64,000 nt of DNA, from NCBI RefSeq assembly GCF_035607555.1, contig NZ_JAVHWZ010000001.1, forward strand, positions 186,001 to 250,000, in the 5' to 3' direction. Both the position numbers and the translations under genes were made by a program. Below are positions 1 through 9,495 of this stretch, one piece after another. The first letter of the stretch is position 1, and each line of letters starts with the position of its first letter. A model generated the notes under the pieces. That model ran no database searches, was not told the DNA's origin, and saw nothing but the letters and a program-made list of their open reading frames with translations. The DNA is from Candidatus Bealeia paramacronuclearis. Lineage in GTDB: Bacteria > Pseudomonadota > Alphaproteobacteria > UBA9655.

Positions 1-578
1 TAGCTCTGGCTTGAATACATTGGATGTGTCAGACGTGGCTATTGGCACGGCGGCGGCTTCACAAAACACGATTGATCTGCGGGGCAGTGTTGCCCATTCA
101 GGTCCCCTTGTTTTTGGGTTTGACGTTCTGGATTTGACCAATAACGGTATGAACACCAAAGCACATACCGTCCTTTTGGATGCTCAAGGCGTTGATAATT
201 TCAGTGATGGATGTGTCAACTCTATCACCCATATGGCCAACAGTATGGTGATTAAGGCCGGTCAAAATGACATTATTAATATGGGATCTCTTGCAGGTGG
301 TATGATGAGTACGGGTGGTTGGACACAAGCCGCTGATAAAACCTTTGGGGGAATTGTTTATCACGATTATGTGCAAACCTTCCTTGAAGGATGCACAAAT
401 GAGACCGTCAATCTTTTCATTCAAAATCGAGCCCCCATAGCTGTTGTGAATACCACAACCCCCACATTTAATGAGCACGACAGCAGTATGAACGTTAATA
501 TGTCGAATGTGTTAACAATCACGGATGCTGATCTTGGTGATCATCCCGTCATTACGGGGATAGTTTATAATTCTTATA
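1..578 (+). pseudogene. VCBS/cadherin-like surface protein, 5' fragment, split by IS
   Basis: The frame is open at the left edge of the window, so the true start lies outside. This fragment has an acidic, Gly/Asn/Thr-rich composition typical of secreted repeat proteins. It contains a module (about the first 145 visible residues, with VLDLTNNGMNTKAH and WTQAADKTFGGIVYHDYVQTF) that recurs in recognisable form near the C-terminus of the downstream fragment. The coding frame breaks at 578/579, where a 1083-bp IS begins. Removing the IS and one 5-bp target copy (TTATA) joins this frame exactly to the frame at 1667, reading NSYSVISTASGF. So this is one gene interrupted recently. Role: probably a large cell-surface or secreted adhesin (inference). 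Confidence 0.8.
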
Positions 579-1661
579 CACGAGTTACGCAGTTTGCAGC
601 AAAAGGGTGGGAATCTAAGCGAAAGACATGAGTTTTGTTATTTCTCTAGAGATATCATGCTTAATAACATCCCACTGCTGCTGATAAAAAGAGAAGCCTC
701 CAGCAAGTCGTCTTTTAAATCTTTGAATCCAAGCCGAAATGGCAAGAAATATATGATTTCTTTGGGCTCGTCCCGTGCGAGACTGACAGCGTTCAAGACC
801 GCATGTTTGCTTTAATTCCCGATGATAAACTTCGATTTTCCAACGCGATTTCATGACCAGTTCAATATGATCACGAGAGGGATTATCCCTATTGGTTCCG
901 ATATAATCCGTGCGACCGTTTTTGGCAACAAACCGGAAAACAGTAATCCATCCATATCCGCGTAAGTGAACTTTCAGTCCTTCATCTGGAATGTCCAGCT
1001 TTTCAAGAGTTTCTCCACGATTCACTTTCCTGTTTTTCTTCAACCCCATCACCCATGTCCAGCCTATGGATTCAATGGCCTTCAGATTATTCAAGCTCGA
1101 GTACCAAGCGTCTGCAACCACGTCATCCGGATTTATCCCTCTGTCTTGAGCCAGCTTTAACATTTCCCTGAAATGGTCATTCTTGCTTTTGCCATCGCTG
1201 GCTTTATCATAAATACGATAATCAACAGGAATAGAGTCATGACTCCTCAGGCCATGCCATACCAAATTGACAAGACCTATCCCCGCAATAACATCATGGG
1301 CATTCCCAGAATACTGATAATGCACAAGCTCTATCTTCTCGCTCCGATTTTTATCCAAAATTGTATCGTCACATACTAAAAAACAAGGTTCTTTCTTGTT
1401 AATAAGAGATTGAGTAAGATTCCACACTCCGCTCGGACGCAATGCACTAGAACTCAACCATCGATTGACGCTGTCATGCGACAATGGAATCGGTGACACC
1501 TCCGAAAGTGCCAACCCTGAATAGCGCACACTGCTGGCTTGTAAAAATGAACGATAAAGTGATTTTGTGCATTTGTGTCGAGACATCATTTCTTCTCATT
1601 TAATAAATATTCCCTCTCACCTTATCTCTTCTCTCTTCTCCTGCAAACTGCGTAACTCGTG
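579..1661 (-). mobile_element. IS701-like/IS4-type insertion sequence, copy 1 of 4
   Basis: This is a 1083-bp element bounded by perfect 21-bp inverted repeats (579-599 and 1641-1661, CACGAGTTACGCAGTTTGCAG). It is flanked by the direct repeat TTATA (574-578 and 1662-1666). It carries one transposase on the minus strand. Three other copies of the same length lie at 12567, 19438 and 62525. It interrupts the VCBS surface-protein gene in frame. Confidence 0.97.
615..1589 (-). CDS. DDE transposase of the 1083-bp IS (copy 1)
   Basis: This 324-residue transposase is identical in all four copies. Likely catalytic acids are Asp74/75 in CDDTILDK, Asp160 in VVADAWYSS and Glu258 in EVYHRELKQ, the last resembling the Y-x2-R-E-x2-K signature of IS4-superfamily enzymes. 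The family label IS701-like is my recollection of the DDT(I/V)LDK motif; other IS4-type groups are possible. The gene fills almost the whole element. Nothing suggests frameshifting or inactivation, so it is probably functional. Confidence 0.9.
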   Translation of the reverse strand: MMSRHKCTKSLYRSFLQASSVRYSGLALSEVSPIPLSHDSVNRWLSSSALRPSGVWNLTQSLINKKEPCFLVCDDTILDKNRSEKIELVHYQYSGNAHDVIAGIGLVNLVWHGLRSHDSIPVDYRIYDKASDGKSKNDHFREMLKLAQDRGINPDDVVADAWYSSLNNLKAIESIGWTWVMGLKKNRKVNRGETLEKLDIPDEGLKVHLRGYGWITVFRFVAKNGRTDYIGTNRDNPSRDHIELVMKSRWKIEVYHRELKQTCGLERCQSRTGRAQRNHIFLAISAWIQRFKRRLAGGFSFYQQQWDVIKHDISREITKLMSFA

Positions 1662-4600
1662 TTATAGTGTAATTTCGACCGCGTCCGGATTTTCTCTGGG
1701 CAGTGTTAATGCATCCTTCTCCAATGGTGTACTTAGTATTGCACCTGGTCAATTTACAGCCTTAGATGCGGGAGACAAATTAACGCTTAACTTTACAGCC
1801 ACAATCTCTGACGGACACGGTGGAATTATCACAAAGGCTTTCAGTGTCTTAATTAATGGACAAAATGATGTGGCTACAATTTCCGGAAATGCCACAGGTG
1901 CCATCACAGACAGTGCTACACCTGCAGCTGTTACAGGCGCTCTCACTGTTTCTGACCCTGATCATGGGCAGAGTATGTTCAGCACACCTTCAGAAACGGT
2001 ACAAGGGCAATACGGTACGTTCATATTTTCACCCAATGGCAACACAGGTGCCTGGACGTACAATCTCGATCACAGCAAAGCAATCGTTTTGGCGGCCAAT
2101 GAAACAGCAGTTGACTCCCTGACTGTCAATTCTCTTGATGGCACGGCCTCTCAGACGATTAATGTGACCGTAACTGGCGTGAATGATCCTGCTATTATAG
2201 GGGGCCAAGACACAGGTGCCCTTCAAGAAGATGTCAATGTCAATATTAATGGTGATTTGGTGGCCACTGGCGCCCTGACGGTCAGAGATCCAGATTATGG
2301 ACAAAATTCTTTCCAAGTCATTACATCTGCAAGCCCTTTATTGGGGTCTTACGGATCTTTAACGCTAGATTCTGTGGGTAACTGGGTTTATACAGCCAAT
2401 GACCAACAAAGCGCCATCCAAGCGCTTTCAGTGGGGCAAAGTCTCACTGACACGCTCACGGTGCGTTCCTTTGACGGCACAACTCATCAGATTATGGTCA
2501 CGATTACAGGCACTAACCACGTACCCGTCCTGACAATTGATGAAGCCGGAAATCCGGATGGATCTTATGATATTCAGGTTTTTGAGAATACGGCAGGGGC
2601 ACTTGTTGACCTTTCAAATGCGGGAATGGTGACCGCCGTTGCCAATTTAACACCAACTCAAATTGGGGCTTTGACACCAACTCAGATTGGGGCTTTGAGC
2701 ACAAGTCAAATTGGGGCTTTGAGTGGTGCTCAGGTTGGGGCTTTGACACCAACTCAATTTGGGACTTTGAGTGATGTTCAGGTTAGCGCTTTAACGAAAG
2801 ATCAGATTGGGGCCTTGAGTGGTGCTCAGCTTGCGGCTTTGAGCGGTGCTCAGGTTAAAGCTTTAACAACAGATCAGCTTGGGGCTTTGAGCGGTGCTCA
2901 GGTTGGGGCTTTAACAACAGATCAGGTTGCGGCTTTGAGCGGTGCTCAGGTTAAAGCTTTAACAACAGGTCAGCTTGGGGCTTTGAGTGGTGCTCAGGTT
3001 GGGGCTTTAACAACAGATCAGGTTGCGGCTTTGAGCGGTGCTCAGGTTAGCTCTTTAAAGCCTGCTGCTGCTCCTGCCCCTGCTGCTGCTCCTGCCCCTG
3101 CTGCTGCTCCTGCTGCTCATGCTGGCCCCGCGCATGGAATTACAAGTGTTTCCACAACAACAGCGGCAGATCTTGCTGCAAAAGCGGGTGCAGTTGCAGC
3201 GTCGACCACGCATACGGCTCTTTTTACAGTTACAGATCCTGACGTTGGGGATACGCACACTTATAAGGTTTTTGGAAGTGATGGCGTAACAATTGACTCT
3301 CGTTTTCAGATGGTCAGTGATGGTCAGGGGCATGATATTCTTGAACTTCTTCCCGCCGTGAAATTGGATTCTGAAACAACACCCACAATTGCTCTCAAAA
3401 TCGTAGCTTATGATTCCCATGGTGCTGTTTCTAATACGATGGCTTTGAATCTTCATGTCAATAATGATCCCACAGAAATGCCCACAGCCAACGCAGCCCT
3501 TCAAATTGCAGATCAGATGGTTGTTGGAGGGGCCGTGTCTACTCAAACGATTAATGTGCCTGCAGGTCTTTTTGCTGATCCTGATGGAGATGCGCTTAGT
3601 TATTCTTTGCTTTATAAGGGAAGCACCAATTTACCTTCTTGGCTCAGTCTTCAAACAAATCCGGATGGCTCTCACTCTATTCTTATCACCAACGCGCCAG
3701 CCGCTGGAGAAGCAGACGCCATCAGCGTGGTTGCGACCAATGCAGAAGGTAATCAGGTCATAGATACCTTTAATTTGCTGGTCAATCCTGCAGTCAGCAT
3801 TGATAGCGCCTTGGTGATTCCGGAGCAATCTGTTGGTTTGTCTCTTGGTAATGGAGGAGGAGCGTTTGCAGGGGACGGTGCTGCTGTGGGAAATCTCTCA
3901 CAAGCAGGGCTTGTGATCGCAAATGATCCAACGGGCGCATTTGAAATTGTAGGTAACGTCTTAAAACTCCTCCCTGGATCAGGGCTTCAGGCTTCAAATT
4001 TTGATCCTTCAGGGCACATCACTCTTCAAATGCAGGATAATTTGGGGAATCTTGAGAATTTGGTCTTAAGTGAGAACTTAACACCAAACCTTACACACAC
4101 AAGCGTTACGACCCAGATTACGACGCTCCAGTGGGTTAACTTCACTCAAATTCTTGACACAGATACACAGGCTACAAATTTATTTGTAGGTCAGGATATT
4201 TCGGGAAGTAATATGATTTATGACATGGCGATTGTGCCCAAAGGGGCAATTGAGACGATTTATGGTGGCAATATCCTTGGCGGCGACAGTAACTCCTATA
4301 CCATGAACAGCGCAGGATCCTTGTCTGGCCTTGTTTTTTATGGAGGAAATGTAAAAGATGGCGCGACCAATGCCTCATACACCATGGGAATTGAGACCGC
4401 TGGTAATATCATCTTTTACATGGGCCATTTATGGCAAGATCCAAATAATACAAACGGTTATACAGTGGTAGGAGGCCAAGGTGATGACGTGATTCACTTC
4501 GGAATGAACACCAGTTTTGTCGGGATGAATATTGATGGCGCGTCAGGCATGAATACGTTCGTAACGGATTCAAGTTTGAGCTCGGATAACTTACATCCGT

Positions 4601-4989
4601 TTTCATTTGACAATGCCATCGGTCATTTATTGAATATTGATCACTTGAATGTCCAGACTAAGGGGGATACGGTTAATGCTGTCCTGTTGAATGCTAAGGA
4701 TGTCTTTAGCATAGGGCATAATGATACTCTTTTTCTAGAGCACAGCAATGCTGACACAGTGCTTGTAGATTCTAGCCTCGCGGACCAAAACGTTGCAGAA
4801 TCGCTCAATGGCATTACTTACGAAAAGTGGCAGGGAACCTTCACTGACTCAAGCGCTGTCACTCATACAGAAACTCTTTGGGTGGAAACAGCGTTCCACA
4901 ACCACGGGAACATATTACAACCAGCAGGAAATGCTATTCTCGCTCAACCCAATCAACTGCCCGGAGGAATATTAGATCTTTTGCATTGA
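1662..4989 (+). pseudogene. VCBS/cadherin-like surface protein, 3' fragment
   Basis: This continues the interrupted gene to the TGA at 4987-4989 (about 1107 residues past the junction). In order it has: two VCBS-type repeats (about 1850-2520, each with ALTV(S/R)DPD and a closing TVTG), an octapeptide repeat block (2644-3057), an Ala/Pro linker (3061-3138), two further Ig/cadherin-like domains (the first with the FTVTDPDVGD motif), and a C-terminal region with one RTX-like nonapeptide (GGQGDDVIH) and a second copy of the module seen in the 5' fragment. VCBS proteins of this kind are commonly type I secretion substrates; no secretion genes are in view. An open frame also runs back into the IS from 1567, but that start is an artefact of the insertion. 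Composition matches a large surface adhesin. Confidence 0.85.
2644..3057 (+). repeat. 24-bp tandem repeats encoding 17 octapeptides
   Basis: About 17 consecutive 24-nt units encode ALTPTQIG-like octapeptides (consensus A-L-[ST]-x-x-Q-[IVL]-[GAKS]). SGAQVxAL and TTDQxxAL types alternate in the second half, which suggests a 48-nt higher-order unit expanded by slippage. A run of about 26 residues rich in Ala and Pro follows at 3061-3138. The repeats are in frame within the VCBS protein and are not CRISPR-like, since there are no unique spacers. Confidence 0.92.
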
Positions 4990-5019
4990 TTATTTTTTCA
5001 AATATTTGCCTCAAAAATT

Positions 5020-5050
5020 GCTCCGAATCATGTCTTTCGGGGCTTTTTTT
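5020..5050 (+). terminator. Rho-independent terminator after VCBS gene
   Basis: GCTCCGAA (5020-5027) pairs with TTCGGGGC (5036-5043, one G-U pair) over an 8-nt loop and is followed by seven T residues. It lies 31 bases after the VCBS stop codon. Confidence 0.8.
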
Positions 5051-5154
5051 GTGAGCGTGCGGCCTTCACTTTGATGTCTCTCTGAGAGAGTGATTTGCGA
5101 CCACAAGGAGCTCGTTTCTCAGAATCTTTTACTTGCCGCGCCATTTTTAAGGAG

Positions 5155-5175
5155 ATCCTGAAGTAAATTCAGGAT
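5155..5175. repeat. Palindromic dispersed repeat (copy A)
   Basis: ATCCTGAA and TTCAGGAT form a perfect 8-bp inverted repeat with a 5-nt spacer, followed by GACG. A degenerate relative of the same 24-nt unit lies at about 40744-40767. Similar elements ending in TTCAGGATGAC are, from memory, common between genes in endosymbiotic alphaproteobacteria. Confidence 0.5.
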
Positions 5176-5363
5176 GACGATTCGGGGGTTTTCTGTTTTT
5201 CATGGGGTGGCCCTATTTTTTCCTCCAAAGATTTGTTTCCTTTTTGACTCACCTTTTTTATTTTCTAAAAATTTATCACGATGGGTGGCTGATTTTTAAC
5301 CTTCTGTGTTTATGATCCCCTTTTAGAAAATGTTATCCCTTATCAAGCGCAAAGGTGTCCCTC

Positions 5364-8300
5364 ATGTCACACAAAGGTTATTATCGCAGTCCTGCTCTTT
5401 TTCAAGACCAACTCATTTTTGTGAGTGAGGACGATTTGTGGCGGGTTTCCAAAGAAGGTGGTAAGGCCGAAAGGCTGACCAATGGGTTGGGACAAGCCTC
5501 AAACCCAGCGATTTCACCCGACGGAAAATGGATTGCTTTTACGGGTCAAGAGGAGGGGCACGCGGAAGTGTATCTCATGCCTGCACAAGGGGGGCCGCTT
5601 GAGCGCTTGACCTATATTAATGAAGGCGCCGTTGTTATTGGCTGGCGCGAGGATGGCAAAATTATTTACGCAACGCAAAGGCCTGCAGCACCGCTTTCCC
5701 TACCTCATCCCTGGGTGAAGCATCTTTATCTTTTGAACCCTCTTACAAAAGTGTCTGAACGTATTCAATGCGGTCCCGCCGAATCCATTTCCTTTTACGG
5801 ATCTGCTCATGTGATTCAACGACATGGCTATGGATATGTGTCCTGGAAGCGCTATCGCGGCGGCTCTAAAGCCGAATTGTGGATTGATCAAAAGGGACAA
5901 GGCAATTACGAGAAACTTATTGATTTGCCATCCAATACTCTCCAGCCTTTATGGCTTGGGGGGGAGATTTATTTTCTCAGTGATCATGAAGGAATTGGGA
6001 ATGTTTATGGCATTTTACCCAATGGTAAAAACTTACGCGCGATTACAACTTCAAAAGATTTCTTTGTAAGAGATGTAAAAGGATGGGGCCGAGAGCTTGT
6101 CTATATGGCGGGAAGCGATCTTTATCACCATGACCTTGATTCTGGAAAAAGTCGAAAAGTGGAGATTCTTTTTCCTTCCCAACGCACACAACGCCAACGG
6201 AAATTTGCAAGCCCCCAAAAATATTTCAAATCCTATGATCTTGATAAAAAAGGACAGCGTCTAGGGATCATTTCCCGTGGTCGTCCTTTTGCATTTGGAA
6301 ATTGGGAAGGGGCTGCGAACCAATACGGAATCCGAGATGGTGTCAAATACAATCATCTGATTTTTAGATCTGATGAAAAGCATGTCCTCATGACCCGTGA
6401 TCATGAAGGGTCTGATGTTTTAGAAGAGCATCTCCTGGATCACAGCGCACCTGAAAAAAGATTTTCGTTTCAAGACTTGGGAAGGATTAGTCATATTCAA
6501 GAGGCCCCTCAAGGGGATCTTGCGGCCATTACCAATCATCGTTGTGAGGTAATACTTTTAAATTTGAAGACCCAAAAGAAAACCCTTCTGGGAAGAAGTC
6601 CCCATGGTCTTATTTATGGGATCAGCTGGTCTCCTGATGGGCGGTACTTGGCCTATGATTCGACGATTTCTCCTCTTTTGCGCGCTGTGTTCATTTATGA
6701 TGTAAAGACCAAAAAAACGCACCAAGTCACAAAACCGGTTTTGGAAGACGTGCGGCCTGCTTTTGATCCTGAAGGTAACTATCTCTATTTTCTCTCCAAA
6801 CGCATTTACAATCCCGTGATGGATACTATGCAATTTGATTACAGTTTTCCAAAAGGCATGAAACCTTATCTTTTGACGTTGAGAAAGGATGTAAACTCTC
6901 CATTTATTCCCATCTTACATCTTGAAACTAAAAAAGACGAAGGTGAGGAGAAGAAGAAAAAAACGGATGAAAAAATAAAACCCATTGTGATCGATTTTGA
7001 AGGCATTGAAGATCGCATTCTCGAATTTCCCGTCTGTGAAGGGGATTATAAAACTATTTGTGGTATACACGGAAAAGCCCTTTATACAACGGCACCTCTT
7101 GAAGGAACGTTGGATGAAGGAGACGAGGAAGACACCGCATTCACACTTCGTGCGTATGATTTTGCCAATCAAAAAGAAGAACTACTCGTTTCACGCTTAT
7201 CCTCATTCTCGCTTTCTGGAGATAGAACTCAGCTCGCTTATGTGAGTCAGAAAAAAATCCGTGTCATTAAGGCCGGGGAGAAACCATCCGAACATGATCA
7301 TTCTTACAAAAATGGAGGATGGATTGATTGGGGGCGAATTAAGATTTCCGTCGATCCTGCTCTTGAGTGGCGACAAATGTTTGAGGAAGCCTGGCGCCTT
7401 CAAAAAGATTTTTATTGGACGGCAGATATGTCTAAGGTTGATTGGAATGGCGTTTTTAAAAAGTATGAACCTCTTTTAGATCGCATTTCAACCCGCGGCG
7501 AACTCAACGATTTAATCTCGGAAATGCAAGGAGAGTTAGGTTGTTCTCACGCCTATGTTTATGGCGGGGATTTAAGGTTTCCTCCGAATTATCCCATCGG
7601 AGAACTTGCATGTGATTTTGAGTGGGACGAAAAAGCCCAAGGGTATCGCATCACGAATCTAGCCAAGGGTGATCCTTGGATTAAGGGCGCAACCTCACCT
7701 TTAAGGCTTCCCGGAGTTCAATTAAAAACGGGGGATTTTATCACCTCTATTAATGGCCAAAAACTGTCCTCAATGCTCACCCCCCAGCAATTACTTGTGA
7801 ATCAAACAGAGAATTTTGTCGAATTGGGAGTTTTGCCTAAAGGCCACAAAAAACATCGAAAAGCCGTTGTGAAAACGCTCACCTCTCAAAGTCAGGCCCG
7901 TTATCGTGATTGGGTTGAGGAAAATCGTAAGATTATCTCAGAAAAAACCCATGGTAATGTCGGCTATATCCATATTCCCGATATGAGTTCGCGGGGATTT
8001 TCCGAATTCCATAGGTCATTTATGGCAGAGCTCGATCGTCCGGGCTTGATTGTTGATGTGCGATATAATGGGGGTGGACACGTCTCGCAAATTCTTCTTG
8101 AAAAGCTCGCACGGCGTCGTTTGGGTTATGATGAAACCCGTTGGTTTGGGCAGATACCTTATCCCGCCAATGCGCCCATGGGGCCCATGGTGGGGCTTAC
8201 TAATGAATATGCAGGATCGGACGGAGATATGTTTTCTCATGTCTTTAAAGTCATGAAATTGGGGCCTCTGATTGGCAAACGAACGTGGGGGGGTGTGATT

Positions 8301-8567
8301 GGAATTTGGCCACGGCACCCTTTGCTGGATGGGGGAGGAACAAGTCAGCCTGAATTTTCAGCTTGGTTCCCCGAGATTGGATGGAGCATTGAAAATCATG
8401 GGGTCGATCCTGACATTGAAGTTGAAATCACCCCTCAAGATTATGAGAAAGGGTTTGATCCGCAACTAGAGCGCGCCATTTTAGAAGTTGAAAAAATCAG
8501 GGCTGAATTTGAGCCCTTGAAATTGGATCTTTCAACGCGCCCCAATTTGGAAAAATTGGGCCGATGA
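5364..8567 (+). CDS. Tricorn-type protease (S41 family)
   Basis: A 1067-residue protein, close to the length of archaeal tricorn (about 1070). The first ~650 residues are WD/TolB-like beta-propeller repeats (for example ISPDGKWIAFTGQ and WSPDGRYLAYDS). A PDZ-like segment (SPLRLPGVQLKTGDFITSIN) and an S41 core with NVGYIHIPDMSSRGF and GLIVDVRYNGGG follow. The probable nucleophile is Ser952 in EYAGSDGD. Tricorn degrades short peptides released by larger proteases. A GTG at 5355 is in frame, but the ATG at 5364 is preferred because AAAGG at 5351-5355 sits 8 nt upstream. There is no signal peptide, so it is probably cytosolic. A charged low-complexity insert (KKDEGEEKKKKTDEK) lies near residue 535. 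Confidence 0.93.
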   Translation: MSHKGYYRSPALFQDQLIFVSEDDLWRVSKEGGKAERLTNGLGQASNPAISPDGKWIAFTGQEEGHAEVYLMPAQGGPLERLTYINEGAVVIGWREDGKIIYATQRPAAPLSLPHPWVKHLYLLNPLTKVSERIQCGPAESISFYGSAHVIQRHGYGYVSWKRYRGGSKAELWIDQKGQGNYEKLIDLPSNTLQPLWLGGEIYFLSDHEGIGNVYGILPNGKNLRAITTSKDFFVRDVKGWGRELVYMAGSDLYHHDLDSGKSRKVEILFPSQRTQRQRKFASPQKYFKSYDLDKKGQRLGIISRGRPFAFGNWEGAANQYGIRDGVKYNHLIFRSDEKHVLMTRDHEGSDVLEEHLLDHSAPEKRFSFQDLGRISHIQEAPQGDLAAITNHRCEVILLNLKTQKKTLLGRSPHGLIYGISWSPDGRYLAYDSTISPLLRAVFIYDVKTKKTHQVTKPVLEDVRPAFDPEGNYLYFLSKRIYNPVMDTMQFDYSFPKGMKPYLLTLRKDVNSPFIPILHLETKKDEGEEKKKKTDEKIKPIVIDFEGIEDRILEFPVCEGDYKTICGIHGKALYTTAPLEGTLDEGDEEDTAFTLRAYDFANQKEELLVSRLSSFSLSGDRTQLAYVSQKKIRVIKAGEKPSEHDHSYKNGGWIDWGRIKISVDPALEWRQMFEEAWRLQKDFYWTADMSKVDWNGVFKKYEPLLDRISTRGELNDLISEMQGELGCSHAYVYGGDLRFPPNYPIGELACDFEWDEKAQGYRITNLAKGDPWIKGATSPLRLPGVQLKTGDFITSINGQKLSSMLTPQQLLVNQTENFVELGVLPKGHKKHRKAVVKTLTSQSQARYRDWVEENRKIISEKTHGNVGYIHIPDMSSRGFSEFHRSFMAELDRPGLIVDVRYNGGGHVSQILLEKLARRRLGYDETRWFGQIPYPANAPMGPMVGLTNEYAGSDGDMFSHVFKVMKLGPLIGKRTWGGVIGIWPRHPLLDGGGTSQPEFSAWFPEIGWSIENHGVDPDIEVEITPQDYEKGFDPQLERAILEVEKIRAEFEPLKLDLSTRPNLEKLGR

Positions 8568-8700
8568 ATTCTCAACCTTTAACGATTTATCTCATTGGGG
8601 GTTCTGTCGCATCTGTTGAGTAAGTATGCAGAGAGAATGCTTCTTAATTTAACAGATAGGTTTTTGTGTTGATTATGCAAGGAGAAAATTAAATTCTTTT

Positions 8701-8871
8701 TCAATCGTTTTGGCAGCATTTAGGTTCCACAGCTTTGGGATAATCAGAAGGACTAATGATAATTGAATCTTCAGGCGCGCGGGGAGGTTCTTTGAGGCCG
8801 CAAGCTGTGAGCATTATCGCCATAAAAGATAAACATAAAGCCATGTTGAAAAGGGAAGACGAATTGGTCAT
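8701..8871 (-). CDS. LptM-like small lipoprotein
   Basis: A 56-residue protein with a hydrophobic leader ending in the lipobox LTAC followed by GLKEPPRAPED. This resembles the short YifL/LptM lipoproteins, which have a Cys-Gly-Leu-Lys motif followed by Pro-rich sequence. LptM assists assembly of the LptDE LPS translocon in E. coli, so a similar outer-membrane role is plausible. Start: an upstream in-frame ATG at 8883 exists, but the ATG at 8871 has GGAG at a good distance. It is divergent from the thioredoxin gene at 8919, so the two share a 47-bp promoter region. Confidence 0.65.
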   Translation of the reverse strand: MTNSSSLFNMALCLSFMAIMLTACGLKEPPRAPEDSIIISPSDYPKAVEPKCCQND

Positions 8872-8918
8872 ACTGAGCTCCATAATTAAAATTGACGATG
8901 GCAGTATAAGAGGGTTTC

Positions 8919-9467
8919 ATGAATTTTTGGAAGAAAAGTGAGAACTGGATTTTAACATCAATAGTTCTCTTGTTTTTTATGGGCCTTGCGGTTTGGAACT
9001 TTGCGCCCAATTCTATGTCTTTGTTCTCACCCGTCAGGGCTGATCCGATGACCATTCCTTTTGTGGATAAAGATCAGAAAGTTCTTACCCTTGATGATTT
9101 TAAAGGCAAGCCCACGGTTGTGAATTTCTGGGCCACGTGGTGCCCTGTATGCGTGAAAAAGATGGACACGCTCAATACCTTTGCGGGAAAATTCCAAGAA
9201 AAGGGTGGGCAAGTTTTGGCACTCTCTCATGATCGTACGGGAATTGGAACGGTCAAGGCGTACTATCTTAAAAATGGATACACAAACCTTCCCATTTATT
9301 TAGAAACGTCAGGTTCGATGCTCCATGCCTTTGGCGGCACAGGACTTCCGACCGCAATTCTCATTAATGCCAATGGTGAAGTGGTTGCCAAAGTTCCCGG
9401 TGGGTTTGACTGGGAAAGTAGTGACGCCAATGAATTGGTCGAAACTTATTTTGGCATTAAACTCTAA
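8919..9467 (+). CDS. TlpA/ResA-like thiol-disulfide oxidoreductase
   Basis: 182 residues. A single N-terminal membrane anchor (about residues 10-28) places the thioredoxin domain in the periplasm. The active site is WATWCPVC, with Cys75 and Cys78. A cis-Pro lies in GGTGLPTAILIN. Proteins of this type reduce disulfides in the periplasm, often for cytochrome c maturation or oxidative defence. The next gene is superoxide dismutase, 28 bp downstream in the same direction, so a shared redox transcript is likely. The final substrate cannot be told from sequence. Confidence 0.88.
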   Translation: MNFWKKSENWILTSIVLLFFMGLAVWNFAPNSMSLFSPVRADPMTIPFVDKDQKVLTLDDFKGKPTVVNFWATWCPVCVKKMDTLNTFAGKFQEKGGQVLALSHDRTGIGTVKAYYLKNGYTNLPIYLETSGSMLHAFGGTGLPTAILINANGEVVAKVPGGFDWESSDANELVETYFGIKL

Positions 9468-9495
9468 TCTTTTAACGTAACTCAAGAGGTCTATT

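Larger units (their letters stand above)
4990..5363. other. Intergenic region with terminator and palindromic repeat
   Basis: These 374 bases separate the VCBS gene from the tricorn gene. They hold a terminator (5020-5050) and a palindromic dispersed repeat (5155-5175), with an AAAGG ribosome-binding site just before the tricorn start. I see no credible coding frame. Confidence 0.6.

Noticed and set aside
615-815. Short plus-strand frames inside the IS copies (for example 594-815 and its repeats)
   Set aside because: They are antisense shadows of the transposase and recur in every copy for that reason only.
1567-1661. Start codon at 1567 for the downstream part of the VCBS gene
   Set aside because: It lies inside the IS end; the frame is open only by chance. 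The real gene begins left of the window.
2644-3057. CRISPR-like array suggested by regular 24-bp repeats
   Set aside because: Repeats are contiguous with no unique spacers, in frame with an open coding sequence, and the units code for octapeptides.
8871-8883. Upstream ATG at 8883 as start of the LptM-like lipoprotein
   Set aside because: It has no RBS, while GGAG correctly precedes the ATG at 8871.
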